DNA of 64,000 nt from Ferruginibacter sp. (GCA_013141115.1 JABFRP010000002.1:980647-1044646); one strand, 5' to 3'. Positions 1-10,075 are shown, counted from the first letter of the stretch. Notes: generated from the letters alone by a model not told the origin. Numbers and translations: made by a program.

Positions 1-3000
1 GGGGCTGGTAATTATACATTACAGGCTGCATCTTTAAATATTGATGCCGGGGTAAATGTTGGCTTAGTTTATAACGGAGGCGGGCCAGATATAGGTTATG
101 CGGAATACGGAGGAGTTACTAACCTTTCTCCAACTGCTGATGCAGGGGTTGATCAGTTTATTACTTTACCAACAAACTCGGTAAACCTTACTGGTGCTGG
201 TAACGATCCAGATGGTACTATTATATCTTATCTGTGGAGCAAAGTTACAGGGCCAACGGCAGGTACTATTGCTAATGCAAATAGCGCTGCTACTTCAGTT
301 ACAGGATTAGTGCAAGGTATTTACAAGTTTGAATTAAGAGTAAGTGATAATAATGGTGCATTTGCAAGAGATACTATGCAGGTAACCGTTAACCCGGATC
401 CTAACATCGCACCTACTGCAAATGCGGGGGCTGATCAAAACATTACTTTGCCTACCAATTCTGCTAATCTCGATGGTTTGGGTAACGACCCTGATGGAAC
501 TATCTCTACCTATTTATGGACAAAGATTGCAGGGCCAACTGCTGGCACTATCGCTAACGCTAATGCTGCCAATACTTCTGTTACTGGCTTAATACAAGGC
601 ACTTACAGGTTTGAGTTAAGGGTTACTGATAATAATGGTGCAACAGGAAGAGATACTATGCAGGTGATAGTTAATCCTGCGCCTAATGTTGTACCAACCG
701 CTAGTGCAGGAGCTGATCAAAACATTACCTTACCAACAAACACCGTTAACCTTAGTGGAACTGGTAACGATCCTGATGGAACTATCACTGCCTATTTATG
801 GACTAAAATTACAGGGCCAACAGCGGGCTCTATCACTAACGCTAATGCTGCCAATACTTCTGTTACTGGCTTAATACAAGGTACTTATCAATTTGAATTA
901 AGAGTTACAGATAATAGCGGTGCATTTGGAAGAGATACCATGCTGGTAATAGTTAATCCAGACCCTAATATTGCGCCAACAGCTAATGCAGGAATTGATC
1001 AAATTATTACTTTGCCAATAAATACTGTTAATCTTACAGGGTCTGGTAACGATCCCGATGGCACTATTATATCTTACCTGTGGAGCAAAATCGCCGGACC
1101 AACTGCAGGTGTCATAACTAATGTAAACAGTGCAGCCACTACAGTTGCAGGATTAGTGCAGGGTACTTACAGATTTGAGTTAAGGGTTACTGATAACAAC
1201 GGCGCTATTGGAAGAGATACAATGCAGGTAACGGTTAACCCTGATCCTAATATTGCGCCAACTGCCAATGCAGGAGCTGATCAAAATATTACTTTACCTC
1301 AATCCGTTGTTAACCTTTTAGGAAGTGGTAATGATCCTGATGGAACTATTACTGCTTATTTATGGACCAAGATTGCAGGACCAACTGCAGGCACCATAAC
1401 CAATGCCAATGCGGCTTTCACCACAGCTACAGCACTAGTGCAGGGTACTTACAGGTTTGAGTTAAGAGTTACTGATAATAATGGCGCAACTGGAAGAGAT
1501 ACTATGCAGGTGATAGTTAACCCTGTACCTAATATTACCCCAACTGCTAATGCAGGAGTTGATCAAAATATTACTTTGCCAACTAACACTATTAGCCTTT
1601 CCGGATCTGGTAATGATCCTGACGGAACTATTTCTGCTTACCGGTGGACGAAAATTACCGGGCCAACTGCAGGTGCTATCACCAATGCTAACACTGCCGT
1701 TACTTCAGTTACAGGATTAGTGCAGGGTGTTTATCAATTTGAATTAAGGGTAACTGATAATAGTGGAGCTTTTGGAAGAGATACTATGCAGGTAACTGTT
1801 AATGCTGCGCCTAATGTTGCGCCAACTGCCAATGCAGGAGCTGATCAAAATATTACTTTACCAACTAACACTATTAGTCTTTCCGGATCTGGTAACGATC
1901 CTGATGGTACTATCACTGCCTATTTATGGACTAAAATTACAGGGCCAACGGCAGGCACAATAACTAATGCCAGTAATGCTTCTACTTCTGTTACCGGATT
2001 AATACAAGGCACTTATCAATTTGAATTAAGAGTTACTGATAATAGCGGTGCTTATGGAAGAGACACAATGGAAGTAATAGTAAATCCTGCAGCTAACATT
2101 GCACCAAATGCAAATGCAGGTGCTAATCAAGCTATTACTTTACCTCAGTCTGTTGTTAATCTTTTGGGAAGTGGCAATGATCCTGATGGAACTATCACTG
2201 CTTATTTATGGACTAAAATTGCTGGGCCAACTGCAGGAATTATAACTAATGCTAATACTGCTTTCACCACAGTTACAGGCTTAATACAAGGCATGTATCA
2301 ATTTGAATTAAGAGTTACAGATAATAGCGGTGCAATTGGAAAAGATACAATGCAAGTAACTGTTAACCCTGCACCTAATGTTGCGCCAACAGCTAATGCA
2401 GGAATTGACCAGGCTATTACTTTACCAACAAATTTTATAACACTTACCGGTAGCGGCAACGATCCGGATGGAACTATTACAACTTATTTATGGACTAAAA
2501 TTGCCGGACCAGCTGCTGGTACTATAACTAACGCCAACAGTGCCACTACTTCTGTTACAGGATTAGCAGGAGGCATTTACAAGTTTGAATTACAAGTTAC
2601 AGATAACAGTGGAGCTACTGCAAAAGACACGATGCAGCTGGTAGTATTTGTTCCTAACATTGCGCCAACTGCCAATGCAGGTCTTAACCAATCAATCACA
2701 TTACCTACAAATATTGCTAATCTTTTAGGAAGTGGAAATGATATTGATGGAGTAATAACTACATATAAGTGGACCAAAATAGCTGGGCCAGCTTCCGGAA
2801 TAATAACCAATTCCAATGTTGCTTTTACTTCTGTTACAGGATTAGCTGCAGGTGCTTATCTGTTTGAGTTAAGAGTTACTGATAACAATGGTGCATCAGG
2901 AAGAGATACAATGCAAGTAACAGTTAACCCTGCAAACATACCGCCAGTAGCAAATGCAGGCCCGGATCAATTTGTAATATTACCTGCAACTAATGTTACA

Positions 3001-3480
3001 CTTACTGGCACCGGTACTGATGCCGATGGAACAGTTGTTGCTTATGCATGGAAGCAAATATCCGGGCCAGCTGATAAACTTACTTCACCCGGCACTGCTG
3101 TTACCATTTTAGATAACCTGATTCAGGGCACTTATAAATTTGAACTTACCGTTACAGATAACAGGGGCGCTACCGATAAGGACACTGTAAGTGTTACGGC
3201 AAGTGTGGCCATTGCACCCACTAAAAACACGGTGAATGTATACCCTAACCCCATAGTTAATTTGGCAACAGTAGATATTAATACAACCAGCAACAACTCG
3301 GCCTTACTGTTAGTTATTACTGATATGAATGGCAAAAGCGTTTACACAAAACAATTAAGCGGAGGAAGCTATAACATTAAAGAACAGGTAAATATGAGCA
3401 GCCTTGCTAAAGGGGTATACTTAATAACTGTTTATTTTGACAGCCAGAATAAGCAAACTATAAAGGCAGTAAAACAATAA
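1..3480 (+). CDS. Secreted PKD/Ig-like repeat protein with T9SS sorting domain (5' end outside window)
   Basis: The reading frame is open from base 1, so the start lies upstream; 1159 residues are visible. About 40 residues precede eleven tandem PKD/K319L-like Ig repeats of 93-94 residues. Each repeat opens with a variant of PTANAGADQNITLP and contains GSGNDPDGTI, LWTKI.GP and F.LRVTDN.GA..RDTM. The first-proline codons lie at 130, 412, 694, 976, 1258, 1540, 1822, 2104, 2386, 2665 and 2944. The last ~80 residues match the Por secretion tail (VYPNP start, GVYLITV near the end), the signal for type IX secretion and surface attachment. Such repeat proteins are usually adhesins or carry an N-terminal enzyme domain; that domain is not visible here, so the function is open. 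Confidence 0.9.
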   Translation, partial: GAGNYTLQAASLNIDAGVNVGLVYNGGGPDIGYAEYGGVTNLSPTADAGVDQFITLPTNSVNLTGAGNDPDGTIISYLWSKVTGPTAGTIANANSAATSVTGLVQGIYKFELRVSDNNGAFARDTMQVTVNPDPNIAPTANAGADQNITLPTNSANLDGLGNDPDGTISTYLWTKIAGPTAGTIANANAANTSVTGLIQGTYRFELRVTDNNGATGRDTMQVIVNPAPNVVPTASAGADQNITLPTNTVNLSGTGNDPDGTITAYLWTKITGPTAGSITNANAANTSVTGLIQGTYQFELRVTDNSGAFGRDTMLVIVNPDPNIAPTANAGIDQIITLPINTVNLTGSGNDPDGTIISYLWSKIAGPTAGVITNVNSAATTVAGLVQGTYRFELRVTDNNGAIGRDTMQVTVNPDPNIAPTANAGADQNITLPQSVVNLLGSGNDPDGTITAYLWTKIAGPTAGTITNANAAFTTATALVQGTYRFELRVTDNNGATGRDTMQVIVNPVPNITPTANAGVDQNITLPTNTISLSGSGNDPDGTISAYRWTKITGPTAGAITNANTAVTSVTGLVQGVYQFELRVTDNSGAFGRDTMQVTVNAAPNVAPTANAGADQNITLPTNTISLSGSGNDPDGTITAYLWTKITGPTAGTITNASNASTSVTGLIQGTYQFELRVTDNSGAYGRDTMEVIVNPAANIAPNANAGANQAITLPQSVVNLLGSGNDPDGTITAYLWTKIAGPTAGIITNANTAFTTVTGLIQGMYQFELRVTDNSGAIGKDTMQVTVNPAPNVAPTANAGIDQAITLPTNFITLTGSGNDPDGTITTYLWTKIAGPAAGTITNANSATTSVTGLAGGIYKFELQVTDNSGATAKDTMQLVVFVPNIAPTANAGLNQSITLPTNIANLLGSGNDIDGVITTYKWTKIAGPASGIITNSNVAFTSVTGLAAGAYLFELRVTDNNGASGRDTMQVTVNPANIPPVANAGPDQFVILPATNVTLTGTGTDADGTVVAYAWKQISGPADKLTSPGTAVTILDNLIQGTYKFELTVTDNRGATDKDTVSVTASVAIAPTKNTVNVYPNPIVNLATVDINTTSNNSALLLVITDMNGKSVYTKQLSGGSYNIKEQVNMSSLAKGVYLITVYFDSQNKQTIKAVKQ
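130..3210 (+). repeat. Eleven in-frame tandem repeats, 282-bp period, encoding PKD-like domains
   Basis: Eight successive intervals between equivalent codons are exactly 282 bp and the last two are 279 bp. Sequence similarity is high at the DNA level in units 2-9 and falls in units 10 and 11, which are the ones nearest the sorting domain. This suggests that recent amplification or gene conversion is concentrated in the upstream units. Confidence 0.9.
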
Positions 3481-3500
3481 TAAAAAATACAGATACATAA

Positions 3501-3532
3501 AAAAGGAAGCCGGTAACCGGCTTCCTTTTTTT
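3501..3532. terminator. Bidirectional intrinsic terminator
   Basis: A perfect 9-bp stem (GGAAGCCGG / CCGGCTTCC) with a TAA loop is flanked by an A tract on the left and a T tract on the right. It sits between two convergent transcription units. It can therefore end both the repeat-protein transcript (+) and the whole polysaccharide operon (-). Confidence 0.9.
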
Positions 3533-3589
3533 ATGCTTAATATAATTTGTACTGCCTTGTTAAACCAGCAGTACTCACATCCTGAAATT

Positions 3590-5113
3590 TTATTTTTGCA
3601 GTCGCCTTATCCTTAGCGGCCTGTCTTTACAACGGCCAAAAAATAAAGTATCCAAGCTAATGGTATAATGCGCATTCAAATAATCGTTTATTATCTTCCG
3701 GTTTGCATCAGCAGCATATTTTGGTTCGGCAAGATCTGTTATTAATAAATAAGACTGGGTGGTAGTATTAACTGCTTCTATTGATTGCTTCAACTCTACT
3801 GTATCTTTTATTTCGCCAAGGAAGGTATCGCTGTTATATTTTATTGTACCAGGCAAAGGCACAATCCTGTTATGTTCTTTATAATAATATTTTAACGAAA
3901 GTGATACCGTGCCATGATATACTAAAACAGGTTCGTCTTTTCTTACAATGGTATTAATATAACTAGCCAGAGATTTAAAATCATACTGCTTTACCATACT
4001 ACTGTAGCTAAATGTAAGCAATGCAATATAAAAACCTGCAACAGCACTAAAAATGAACCGCTGATTTAGTACCGGATAAATATTAAACAGCGTAAATACT
4101 AAAACAAAAAGAGGGAAAGATACCGTTAAATACCTATCCTGGTAATCAACCCCAATTACAGTAACAACAATGCTTAATAACAGTACAAAAACAGCAACCG
4201 AAAGTATAACGATATTAATTATTTCAAAGTAAGGCTCCTTATTTACCCTTGCCTTTTTATACCATTTAAAGTACGCCAAAAAAATAGCTACAAAAAAAAC
4301 TGCACTTATCAACCACCTGATTTTTTTATCCAATGATACCATTTGCAACGACAGTAGCAAATTTTGTGGCGAGTGAAGCGCAAGAATAAATTTCCCTGTA
4401 AGGCTATAGTCAATTTTTTCGGTTTGTGCCAGCCTTACCTGCTCCTGTAAAAAAAACAAATTGGGCAAAAAAAGTAAACCAACCGGCAATAAGTAAAGGC
4501 AAAATTTTAAACAAGCCTTCCATCCTTTAAATACCAAAACAGCAAAAGCCAGTGCTGCAATTAACAGCGTAAAAAAATATTGTGTGTATACGCCAAACAA
4601 ACAAACAGCAATAAATAAAAACAAATACTTGCTTTTATTTTGGATGTAAAAAAGAAAGAAGGAATAAATTGTTGCTACAGAAAGTAATAAAACAAAAGCA
4701 TACAGCCGTATTTCCAGTGCTGCCCAAACTGTAAAAGGGTTTAATAAAAAAATAACCGCAAGCCACTTTGAAGATACATTACCTGCAACCAGATTAACCA
4801 AGCGGTAAAACAACCACGCTGCGGTACCTACACAGCATACCGAAAATAATCTTGCAAAAAAAACACTTGAGCTGATATGCCTCCAGAATGACAGTATTAC
4901 AAAATACACCGGAGATTGCCCTTCAAAATTATAGGCCTGGCTGATAACCTCTTTTAAATTACGGGAGGTGGTATTTAACGTATACGTTTCATCTACCCAA
5001 ACATTTAACTCGCTGCATAAGTAAAGTAATATGCCGCTGTATAAAAAAAGAAACGTATAAAAAATTATATTTTTATTGCCTGTTGTTTCAACTATCTGAT
5101 TTGCCGTTTTCAT
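3590..5113 (-). CDS. GT39/ArnT-like membrane glycosyltransferase (GT-C fold)
   Basis: The 507-residue protein has about a dozen hydrophobic segments. In the first periplasmic loop it has the Asp-Glu pair typical of GT-C transferases (VWVDETYTL, D41-E42). Members of this fold use polyprenyl-phosphate-linked sugars and act on the periplasmic side of the inner membrane. The C-terminal ~110 residues look soluble. It is the last gene of the polysaccharide locus, 77 bp downstream of the GT2 gene. A GT2 of the Dpm/GtrB type next to a GT-C enzyme is a common donor-synthase and transferase pair. The sugar and acceptor cannot be read from the sequence. Confidence 0.75.
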   Translation of the reverse strand: MKTANQIVETTGNKNIIFYTFLFLYSGILLYLCSELNVWVDETYTLNTTSRNLKEVISQAYNFEGQSPVYFVILSFWRHISSSVFFARLFSVCCVGTAAWLFYRLVNLVAGNVSSKWLAVIFLLNPFTVWAALEIRLYAFVLLLSVATIYSFFLFYIQNKSKYLFLFIAVCLFGVYTQYFFTLLIAALAFAVLVFKGWKACLKFCLYLLPVGLLFLPNLFFLQEQVRLAQTEKIDYSLTGKFILALHSPQNLLLSLQMVSLDKKIRWLISAVFFVAIFLAYFKWYKKARVNKEPYFEIINIVILSVAVFVLLLSIVVTVIGVDYQDRYLTVSFPLFVLVFTLFNIYPVLNQRFIFSAVAGFYIALLTFSYSSMVKQYDFKSLASYINTIVRKDEPVLVYHGTVSLSLKYYYKEHNRIVPLPGTIKYNSDTFLGEIKDTVELKQSIEAVNTTTQSYLLITDLAEPKYAADANRKIINDYLNAHYTISLDTLFFGRCKDRPLRIRRLQK

Positions 5114-5190
5114 ACCAGTTCAAATTTTACATCATTCTTAAAGTAACAAAATTGTACGTTAGAAAAACACTACACAATTATTACAACAAG

Positions 5191-6240
5191 TTATTGATTG
5201 CCTGCCGGTGTGTTTTGTTTTTTAAGTGAGGTGCCTAAGTGAAAAAGCTCTTCAAAATATCTTTTACTTTGCAATGATAGAAAACCTAAACTTAAAAACT
5301 GAATGGCAATTACAAAAGTAATACCACCTACAAAAAAAGACTGAGGATTTTTTTGAAATTGAAGAGCCAGACTATGAGAAAAAGATTTTTCTACGCCGGG
5401 CAAATTAGTTTGTGCCAAATCCGACAGCGTATCAAAAAGCAACCAAACCAGTTCGTATAAAGAAAGCAGCATTAAAACTGCACCTATGCCCATAAAAAAA
5501 ATATACGGTCTGAATATAAAGCCCGACATTAATCCGGAAAAGAAACCTCTTAGCACCCTTAAGCTGGAAGTTCTTTTGCCGGCAAATTTATTTTGCTCTG
5601 TCCAATCCAGGTGTGCCGGTATCTCTTCAATCCTTGCTCTTAATATCATACCCTTATAAACTATCTCTGGGTTTATCTCGTAGTCTCTTGTTTTAAGGTT
5701 AAGGGTTTGTATAAATTCTTTGCGGTAAGCCCTTACCATACCAGTAAACGTATGATATTTATCCTGTGCTGCAAGCCGCATAAATTTGTTTACCCATTTA
5801 CTCATTATCTTTCTTAAAAAAGGCACCGCAGTTACCTTTCCGCCTTTCATATAAGGCGAAGCCATTACAATATCAGCCTTGGTTTCTACAAGTCGGTCTA
5901 CCATGGCTTCTATATGCTCAACAGCATAGCTCAGGTCAATATCTACCACTACAATTATTTCGCCCCTCGAATTATTGAAGCCTGTTTTTATGGCATTACC
6001 CAGGTTTAAATTAACAGGATGATGTATTACTCTTATTGTGTCGTATTCTTCAGCAAGCTTATCCGCAATTACTGCTGTTTTATCTTTACTGCCATCATTT
6101 ACAATTAATATTTCCCAGTTATACTTATCTGCCTTACTATCTAAGTAAGCCATTACTTTTTTAATGTTTAAATCCAGGATGGCCTCTTCGTTATAACAAG
6201 GGGCAACAATAGTAATAAAGGGTTTATTTAATTCGCTCAT
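5191..6240 (-). CDS. GT2 family glycosyltransferase, polyprenyl-phosphate sugar synthase type
   Basis: The N-terminal GT-A domain has APCYNEEA (13-20), the VNDGSKDKT motif around D49 and a DxD-type motif D100-I-D102. The C-terminal third carries two hydrophobic segments (about 240-275 and 308-330), as in DPM1/GtrB-like enzymes that load a nucleotide sugar onto polyprenyl phosphate at the cytosolic face. It lies directly upstream of the GT39-like gene, so it probably makes the lipid-linked donor for that or for the GT87 protein. The start codon ATG at 6240 fits the family N terminus. Confidence 0.8.
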   Translation of the reverse strand: MSELNKPFITIVAPCYNEEAILDLNIKKVMAYLDSKADKYNWEILIVNDGSKDKTAVIADKLAEEYDTIRVIHHPVNLNLGNAIKTGFNNSRGEIIVVVDIDLSYAVEHIEAMVDRLVETKADIVMASPYMKGGKVTAVPFLRKIMSKWVNKFMRLAAQDKYHTFTGMVRAYRKEFIQTLNLKTRDYEINPEIVYKGMILRARIEEIPAHLDWTEQNKFAGKRTSSLRVLRGFFSGLMSGFIFRPYIFFMGIGAVLMLLSLYELVWLLFDTLSDLAQTNLPGVEKSFSHSLALQFQKNPQSFFVGGITFVIAIQFLSLGFLSLQSKRYFEELFHLGTSLKKQNTPAGNQ

Positions 6241-6299
6241 AAAATTTAGGTTTAATATTGTTGTGCAAATAATTCCATTGCCGTTATTGTTCTTTTAAT

Positions 6300-7169
6300 T
6301 TATACTGTATTTTTTTTAAAGAGATACCATTTTAAATCAACCGGAGGATATTTAAGTGTTAGCTTACCTACTGAATTATTAAGCAGGTTTATAATTTTCT
6401 TTTTAAGAATAAAATCAGGTGTTTTATCCTCCATAAGCGAAAGTGCATGCTTTACATTAATTCGTTTTGAAGGATACCCTTTTTCAATCAGGCTAAAACC
6501 ATAGTAGTTAAATAACTCCGTTATTGTTTCATCAGAAAACCAATGCACCACACTGGGTGGACTATACTCGTGCCAGCCTTTGCCCATTAGTTTGGCAACA
6601 GTACTTTTCATATTCCACGATTCAACTAATACCAAACCGTTATCATTTAATAACCCTGCTACATTTAATAACGCTTTATCAATATCATAAAAGTGGCCAA
6701 TAACCTGTATCATATTTATCAGGTCAAACTTTTGAGTTGTTTCAAAAGTTTCCAAACTTCCAACAGTTATATTCAGATTTAGTTTTTCTTTTCCGTAGTC
6801 GGCCATTGTTTTATTTGGCTCAATGCCGTGGCATTTCCACCCGGCATCTTCAAACCCCTTTAATATAAACCCTGCTGCACATCCTGTATCTAATACATGG
6901 CCCGGCTTAATGTGTTTAGCAATAATTTTTGCATACTTAAAGCCGTATTTGTATAAAATATCCTTTTCTTCCAAATAATTGGGGTACCCATCTTTTCCTG
7001 CAAAAAAATAATCATCCGAATACACTTCATCAACATGGTTGCTTACATTCTGAAGTTGTGTAAACCGCTGTCCGCATTTTTCACATTCCAGAATGGGGTA
7101 GCCGTTCTTTTCAAAACAAGTTGTTCTCTTTTCGTTGCACCCTATAATATCACCACAGTAATTATTCAT
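6300..7169 (-). CDS. Class I SAM-dependent methyltransferase with N-terminal Cys-rich segment
   Basis: The 289-residue protein has motif I VLDTGCAAG (92-100) followed by an acidic-loop GIEPN, a Methyltransf_23-like Rossmann core. Its first 35 residues hold five cysteines (C5, C11, C18, C29, C32) that could form a small zinc ribbon. Such proteins in O-antigen and capsule loci methylate sugars or sugar-linked groups. Its position between two membrane glycosyltransferase genes supports a role in decorating the glycan. The substrate is unknown. Confidence 0.8.
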   Translation of the reverse strand: MNNYCGDIIGCNEKRTTCFEKNGYPILECEKCGQRFTQLQNVSNHVDEVYSDDYFFAGKDGYPNYLEEKDILYKYGFKYAKIIAKHIKPGHVLDTGCAAGFILKGFEDAGWKCHGIEPNKTMADYGKEKLNLNITVGSLETFETTQKFDLINMIQVIGHFYDIDKALLNVAGLLNDNGLVLVESWNMKSTVAKLMGKGWHEYSPPSVVHWFSDETITELFNYYGFSLIEKGYPSKRINVKHALSLMEDKTPDFILKKKIINLLNNSVGKLTLKYPPVDLKWYLFKKNTV

Positions 7170-7234
7170 ACTAAAAATTAAATACTTCTTATGCAGTTGA
7201 GATTATACAACTGCAAAATTTTATTTTTTAAACT

Positions 7235-8611
7235 CTAAGCAAGTGATAATTCAACACGTTGCTTATTGCCGGTTTTTTTTAATAATAAAGGCCAGCTGAT
7301 AATTAGAGCCCACAGCGCCAGGTTAAAAAGAAAAAGATCGTAAACACCAATCAGGTACAACAAAAATACCGCTACTAAATTGAGTGTAATATTGCTAAAT
7401 ATTTTTTGAGTAAAGAGAAATAAAACAACAGGTATCATCATAATATTATAATGAAATAAAGTTGCCGGATAAACTATTAGCGCTAATGGTATAAAGATGA
7501 TGAAAGATAATACAGGTGAAACCTTGTGTAATTTTCGCAACACAAAAAAAGTGGATCCAACAAAAAACAAACTCAGCAGGTAATACACAATTTTTATATT
7601 ACTTACGCTTATGAACGTAGCGTTATTCTGCTGAAATCTCCTCAATGCTCCAAACAGGGATGAACACTCCAGATAAACAAAATCAGGAATGCGGTTTGTG
7701 GGTGGCGAAGTGAAATATGTGATAAAATTTTGTGTACCAAAGGTCAATGCTGTTATAGCTGCAATTACAATTCCGGCAATAGCAGCAGCTGCAACTGCCT
7801 TCCATTTTTTAAAGAAAACAAAGTACAGGAAAAAAAATGCGGCCAGTGGTTTAACAATAACCAAAACAGCTACAAAAATACCTGCCTTCCAATTATTGAT
7901 ATTAATGATGAGCAATAACAGCAGTAGCAGAAATAAACTTATGGTTTGACTAAAAAAAATGGATGCGGTAAGATTTGGAAAAAGAAACACCAGAATTAAG
8001 GGCACAATTAAAGCTGCACTTTGTTTATAAGTAGATTTTGTGTAAAATAAATATAGCCAGGTAAGCAGTATTATATCAATTAAAAGAAAAAGGATAATTA
8101 ACGTTTGCCAGATAATAAAACCTGTTTGCAAATCAAAAAATGCCAATATAATAAATACCAGCATAGATGGTGCCGGGTACCAAAAACCTACATGAACAAC
8201 TTCAGCTGTAAAATCTTTACTGGTTAAGGTTTGTAAATTTAAATCGTTAAATACCCGGGTATATACTTCAGGATTATAAAAGTCGTTACTGGAATGTCCG
8301 GCCTTGGCAAATAAATAAAAACATAAAAAATCCCATTCCGGAATATGGAGATAAGAATAGGACAGATTATAAAGAAACGAAATTGCTAAAAACACAACCA
8401 CTCCTGTAAAAATATTTTTGATAACCGCATCATTTTTTTTATAGCGGTCAACAAAATAAAATAAGCATAGGCAGCAAAAGAAAACAACTATTGTATCAGC
8501 ATTTTGAACAAAAACAAAACGGGCAATTTTATGAACTACAAATGTTGCAAAAAAACCAGCAACTATCCAAAGCCGGTTGATCGCATTTAATTTTAAAGAG
8601 TTTAAACCCAT
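7235..8611 (-). CDS. GT87-like (DUF2029) polytopic glycosyltransferase
   Basis: This is a 458-residue, strongly hydrophobic protein with many membrane segments. The motif PEWDFLCFYLFAKAG, with Asp94 in the first large loop, and the following DFYNPEVY resemble GT87 enzymes (PimE-type polyprenol-phosphate mannosyltransferases). It is probably an inner-membrane transferase working with periplasmic lipid-linked sugars. It is separated by 30 bp from the HAD-UbiA fusion upstream, which may make such a lipid carrier. Family assignment rests on motif and topology only. Confidence 0.65.
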   Translation of the reverse strand: MGLNSLKLNAINRLWIVAGFFATFVVHKIARFVFVQNADTIVVFFCCLCLFYFVDRYKKNDAVIKNIFTGVVVFLAISFLYNLSYSYLHIPEWDFLCFYLFAKAGHSSNDFYNPEVYTRVFNDLNLQTLTSKDFTAEVVHVGFWYPAPSMLVFIILAFFDLQTGFIIWQTLIILFLLIDIILLTWLYLFYTKSTYKQSAALIVPLILVFLFPNLTASIFFSQTISLFLLLLLLLIININNWKAGIFVAVLVIVKPLAAFFFLYFVFFKKWKAVAAAAIAGIVIAAITALTFGTQNFITYFTSPPTNRIPDFVYLECSSLFGALRRFQQNNATFISVSNIKIVYYLLSLFFVGSTFFVLRKLHKVSPVLSFIIFIPLALIVYPATLFHYNIMMIPVVLFLFTQKIFSNITLNLVAVFLLYLIGVYDLFLFNLALWALIISWPLLLKKTGNKQRVELSLA

Positions 8612-8641
8612 TTGTATTGATTTTATGAAAGCCCTGAATAG

Positions 8642-10075
8642 TTATATAGAAGCCAGTATAAGTAATCCTGTTAGCAGAAAAACAAAGTAGCTGGTTACAT
8701 CTTTTATTGCAAACACAATAGGATCATCAGTCATTTTTCCACGTGTGGTAAAAAGCCATATCCTGCTTATCCAAAATAAAAATAAAAAGCTGATGGCCCA
8801 CAGTATTTTTGGTTTAGAATAAAGCTGTGTTACTTCCGGGCTGTTGATATAAAGTGAAAATACTACTGCCGACAAAAAACCACTTACAATACCCATTACC
8901 TGCAACAGGTTAATATCTTCCACTGCGTATGCCCTGCCATGATTTTTTAAATCAGGTGCATCTTTCATCTGTATTAATTCAGAATATCTTTTTACAAAAG
9001 CCAGGCTTAAAAATATAAAGGTAGAAAATGCAATTAACCAAAAGGATAACGCAACATCTATTAACAACCCTCCTGCAAAAACCCTTATAGAATATAATAG
9101 CGCTAAAATAAAAACATCGTATAAAACCATTTTTTTAAACAGCAGAGAATAGGAAAAAGAAATACAGAAATAAAGTAAAAGAATTGCCAAAAATAAAAGG
9201 TTGAGGCTTGCAGCTAAACCAATACCCATTACTAAAAATATAATGGATAATACTACAGTATTTATAATTGACAGTTTGCCCGATGCCACGGGGCGAAATT
9301 GTTTCCGTGGATGTTTTCTGTCGGAATTGAGGTCCAGCAGATCATTTAATAAATAACCGGCTGATGCAACAAGACTAAACGATATAAATCCTAAAAAGCT
9401 TAACGACAGATTAAATACCGATAACTTGTGTGAGGTAATTAAAGGCACAAAAATCAATATATTTTTTATCCATTGATACACTCTTACTGCCTTTAAGTAG
9501 TCTGTAAGTTTTGTTTTTGAAGCGTTGAAATTATTTTTAAAGCCTGGCAAATTTTTCGCTTTTCTTTCAACTGCATTAGCAGGATTAACCAAATAACAAT
9601 ACCTGCTGCAAGCAAATATTTGTACATCAACCTTTGCATCACCTATATAATCAAACTTACCCTCACCAAATTTTTTAACCAGTAGCTTTAATTTATTTGC
9701 CCCTTTTAAATTGATATCGTTTTCTGTACCATAAACTTCACTAAATATCGGATGCACTTTTGCTACTTCAAGTGCAACAGAAAGTGGCGATGCGGTTGCC
9801 AGTATTATTTTACGGCCAGCAGCAAATTCTTTTTCAAGAAAACTTATTACTTCCATATTATAAGGAAGCAGTTGGTACTGAATTTGAACAGATTCGAAAA
9901 TTTTAGATTTTAAATATGCTTTACCTTTTAAAAACCAGGGAATAAATTTAAAAACAGATGCCGGATTCTTTTTTAATAATAATACAGCAGCCTCATATAA
10001 CAGGTCAGTATTAATTAAGGTGCCATCTAAATCCACCACCAAAGGGATACTATCATTTGAAAGCCCGTTATTCAT
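8642..10075 (-). CDS. HAD phosphatase-UbiA prenyltransferase fusion, decaprenyl-phosphate phosphoribosyltransferase-like
   Basis: Residues 10-190 form a HAD domain with DLDGT (D15, D17), an ATASP motif II and the YIGDAKVD motif III. Residues ~195-477 form a UbiA membrane domain with NDLLDLNSDRKHPRK (about 243-258), the Asp-rich Mg-prenyl-diphosphate motif, and multiple transmembrane helices. In mycobacteria a UbiA enzyme transfers phosphoribose to polyprenyl phosphate and a separate phosphatase removes the 5-phosphate. A fused protein could do both steps and give polyprenyl-phospho-ribose as a pentose donor. HAD-UbiA fusions are known; the product here is inference. No DprE1/DprE2 epimerase pair is in the window. 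Confidence 0.75.
   Translation of the reverse strand: MNNGLSNDSIPLVVDLDGTLINTDLLYEAAVLLLKKNPASVFKFIPWFLKGKAYLKSKIFESVQIQYQLLPYNMEVISFLEKEFAAGRKIILATASPLSVALEVAKVHPIFSEVYGTENDINLKGANKLKLLVKKFGEGKFDYIGDAKVDVQIFACSRYCYLVNPANAVERKAKNLPGFKNNFNASKTKLTDYLKAVRVYQWIKNILIFVPLITSHKLSVFNLSLSFLGFISFSLVASAGYLLNDLLDLNSDRKHPRKQFRPVASGKLSIINTVVLSIIFLVMGIGLAASLNLLFLAILLLYFCISFSYSLLFKKMVLYDVFILALLYSIRVFAGGLLIDVALSFWLIAFSTFIFLSLAFVKRYSELIQMKDAPDLKNHGRAYAVEDINLLQVMGIVSGFLSAVVFSLYINSPEVTQLYSKPKILWAISFLFLFWISRIWLFTTRGKMTDDPIVFAIKDVTSYFVFLLTGLLILASI

Noticed and set aside
130..3210. CRISPR-like regular repetition
   Set aside because: The period is 282 bp, the repeats are in frame and encode protein domains; there are no short repeats with unique spacers.
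2577..3335. Antisense frames in the repeat gene
   Set aside because: They mirror the repeated sense codons and lack any family signal.
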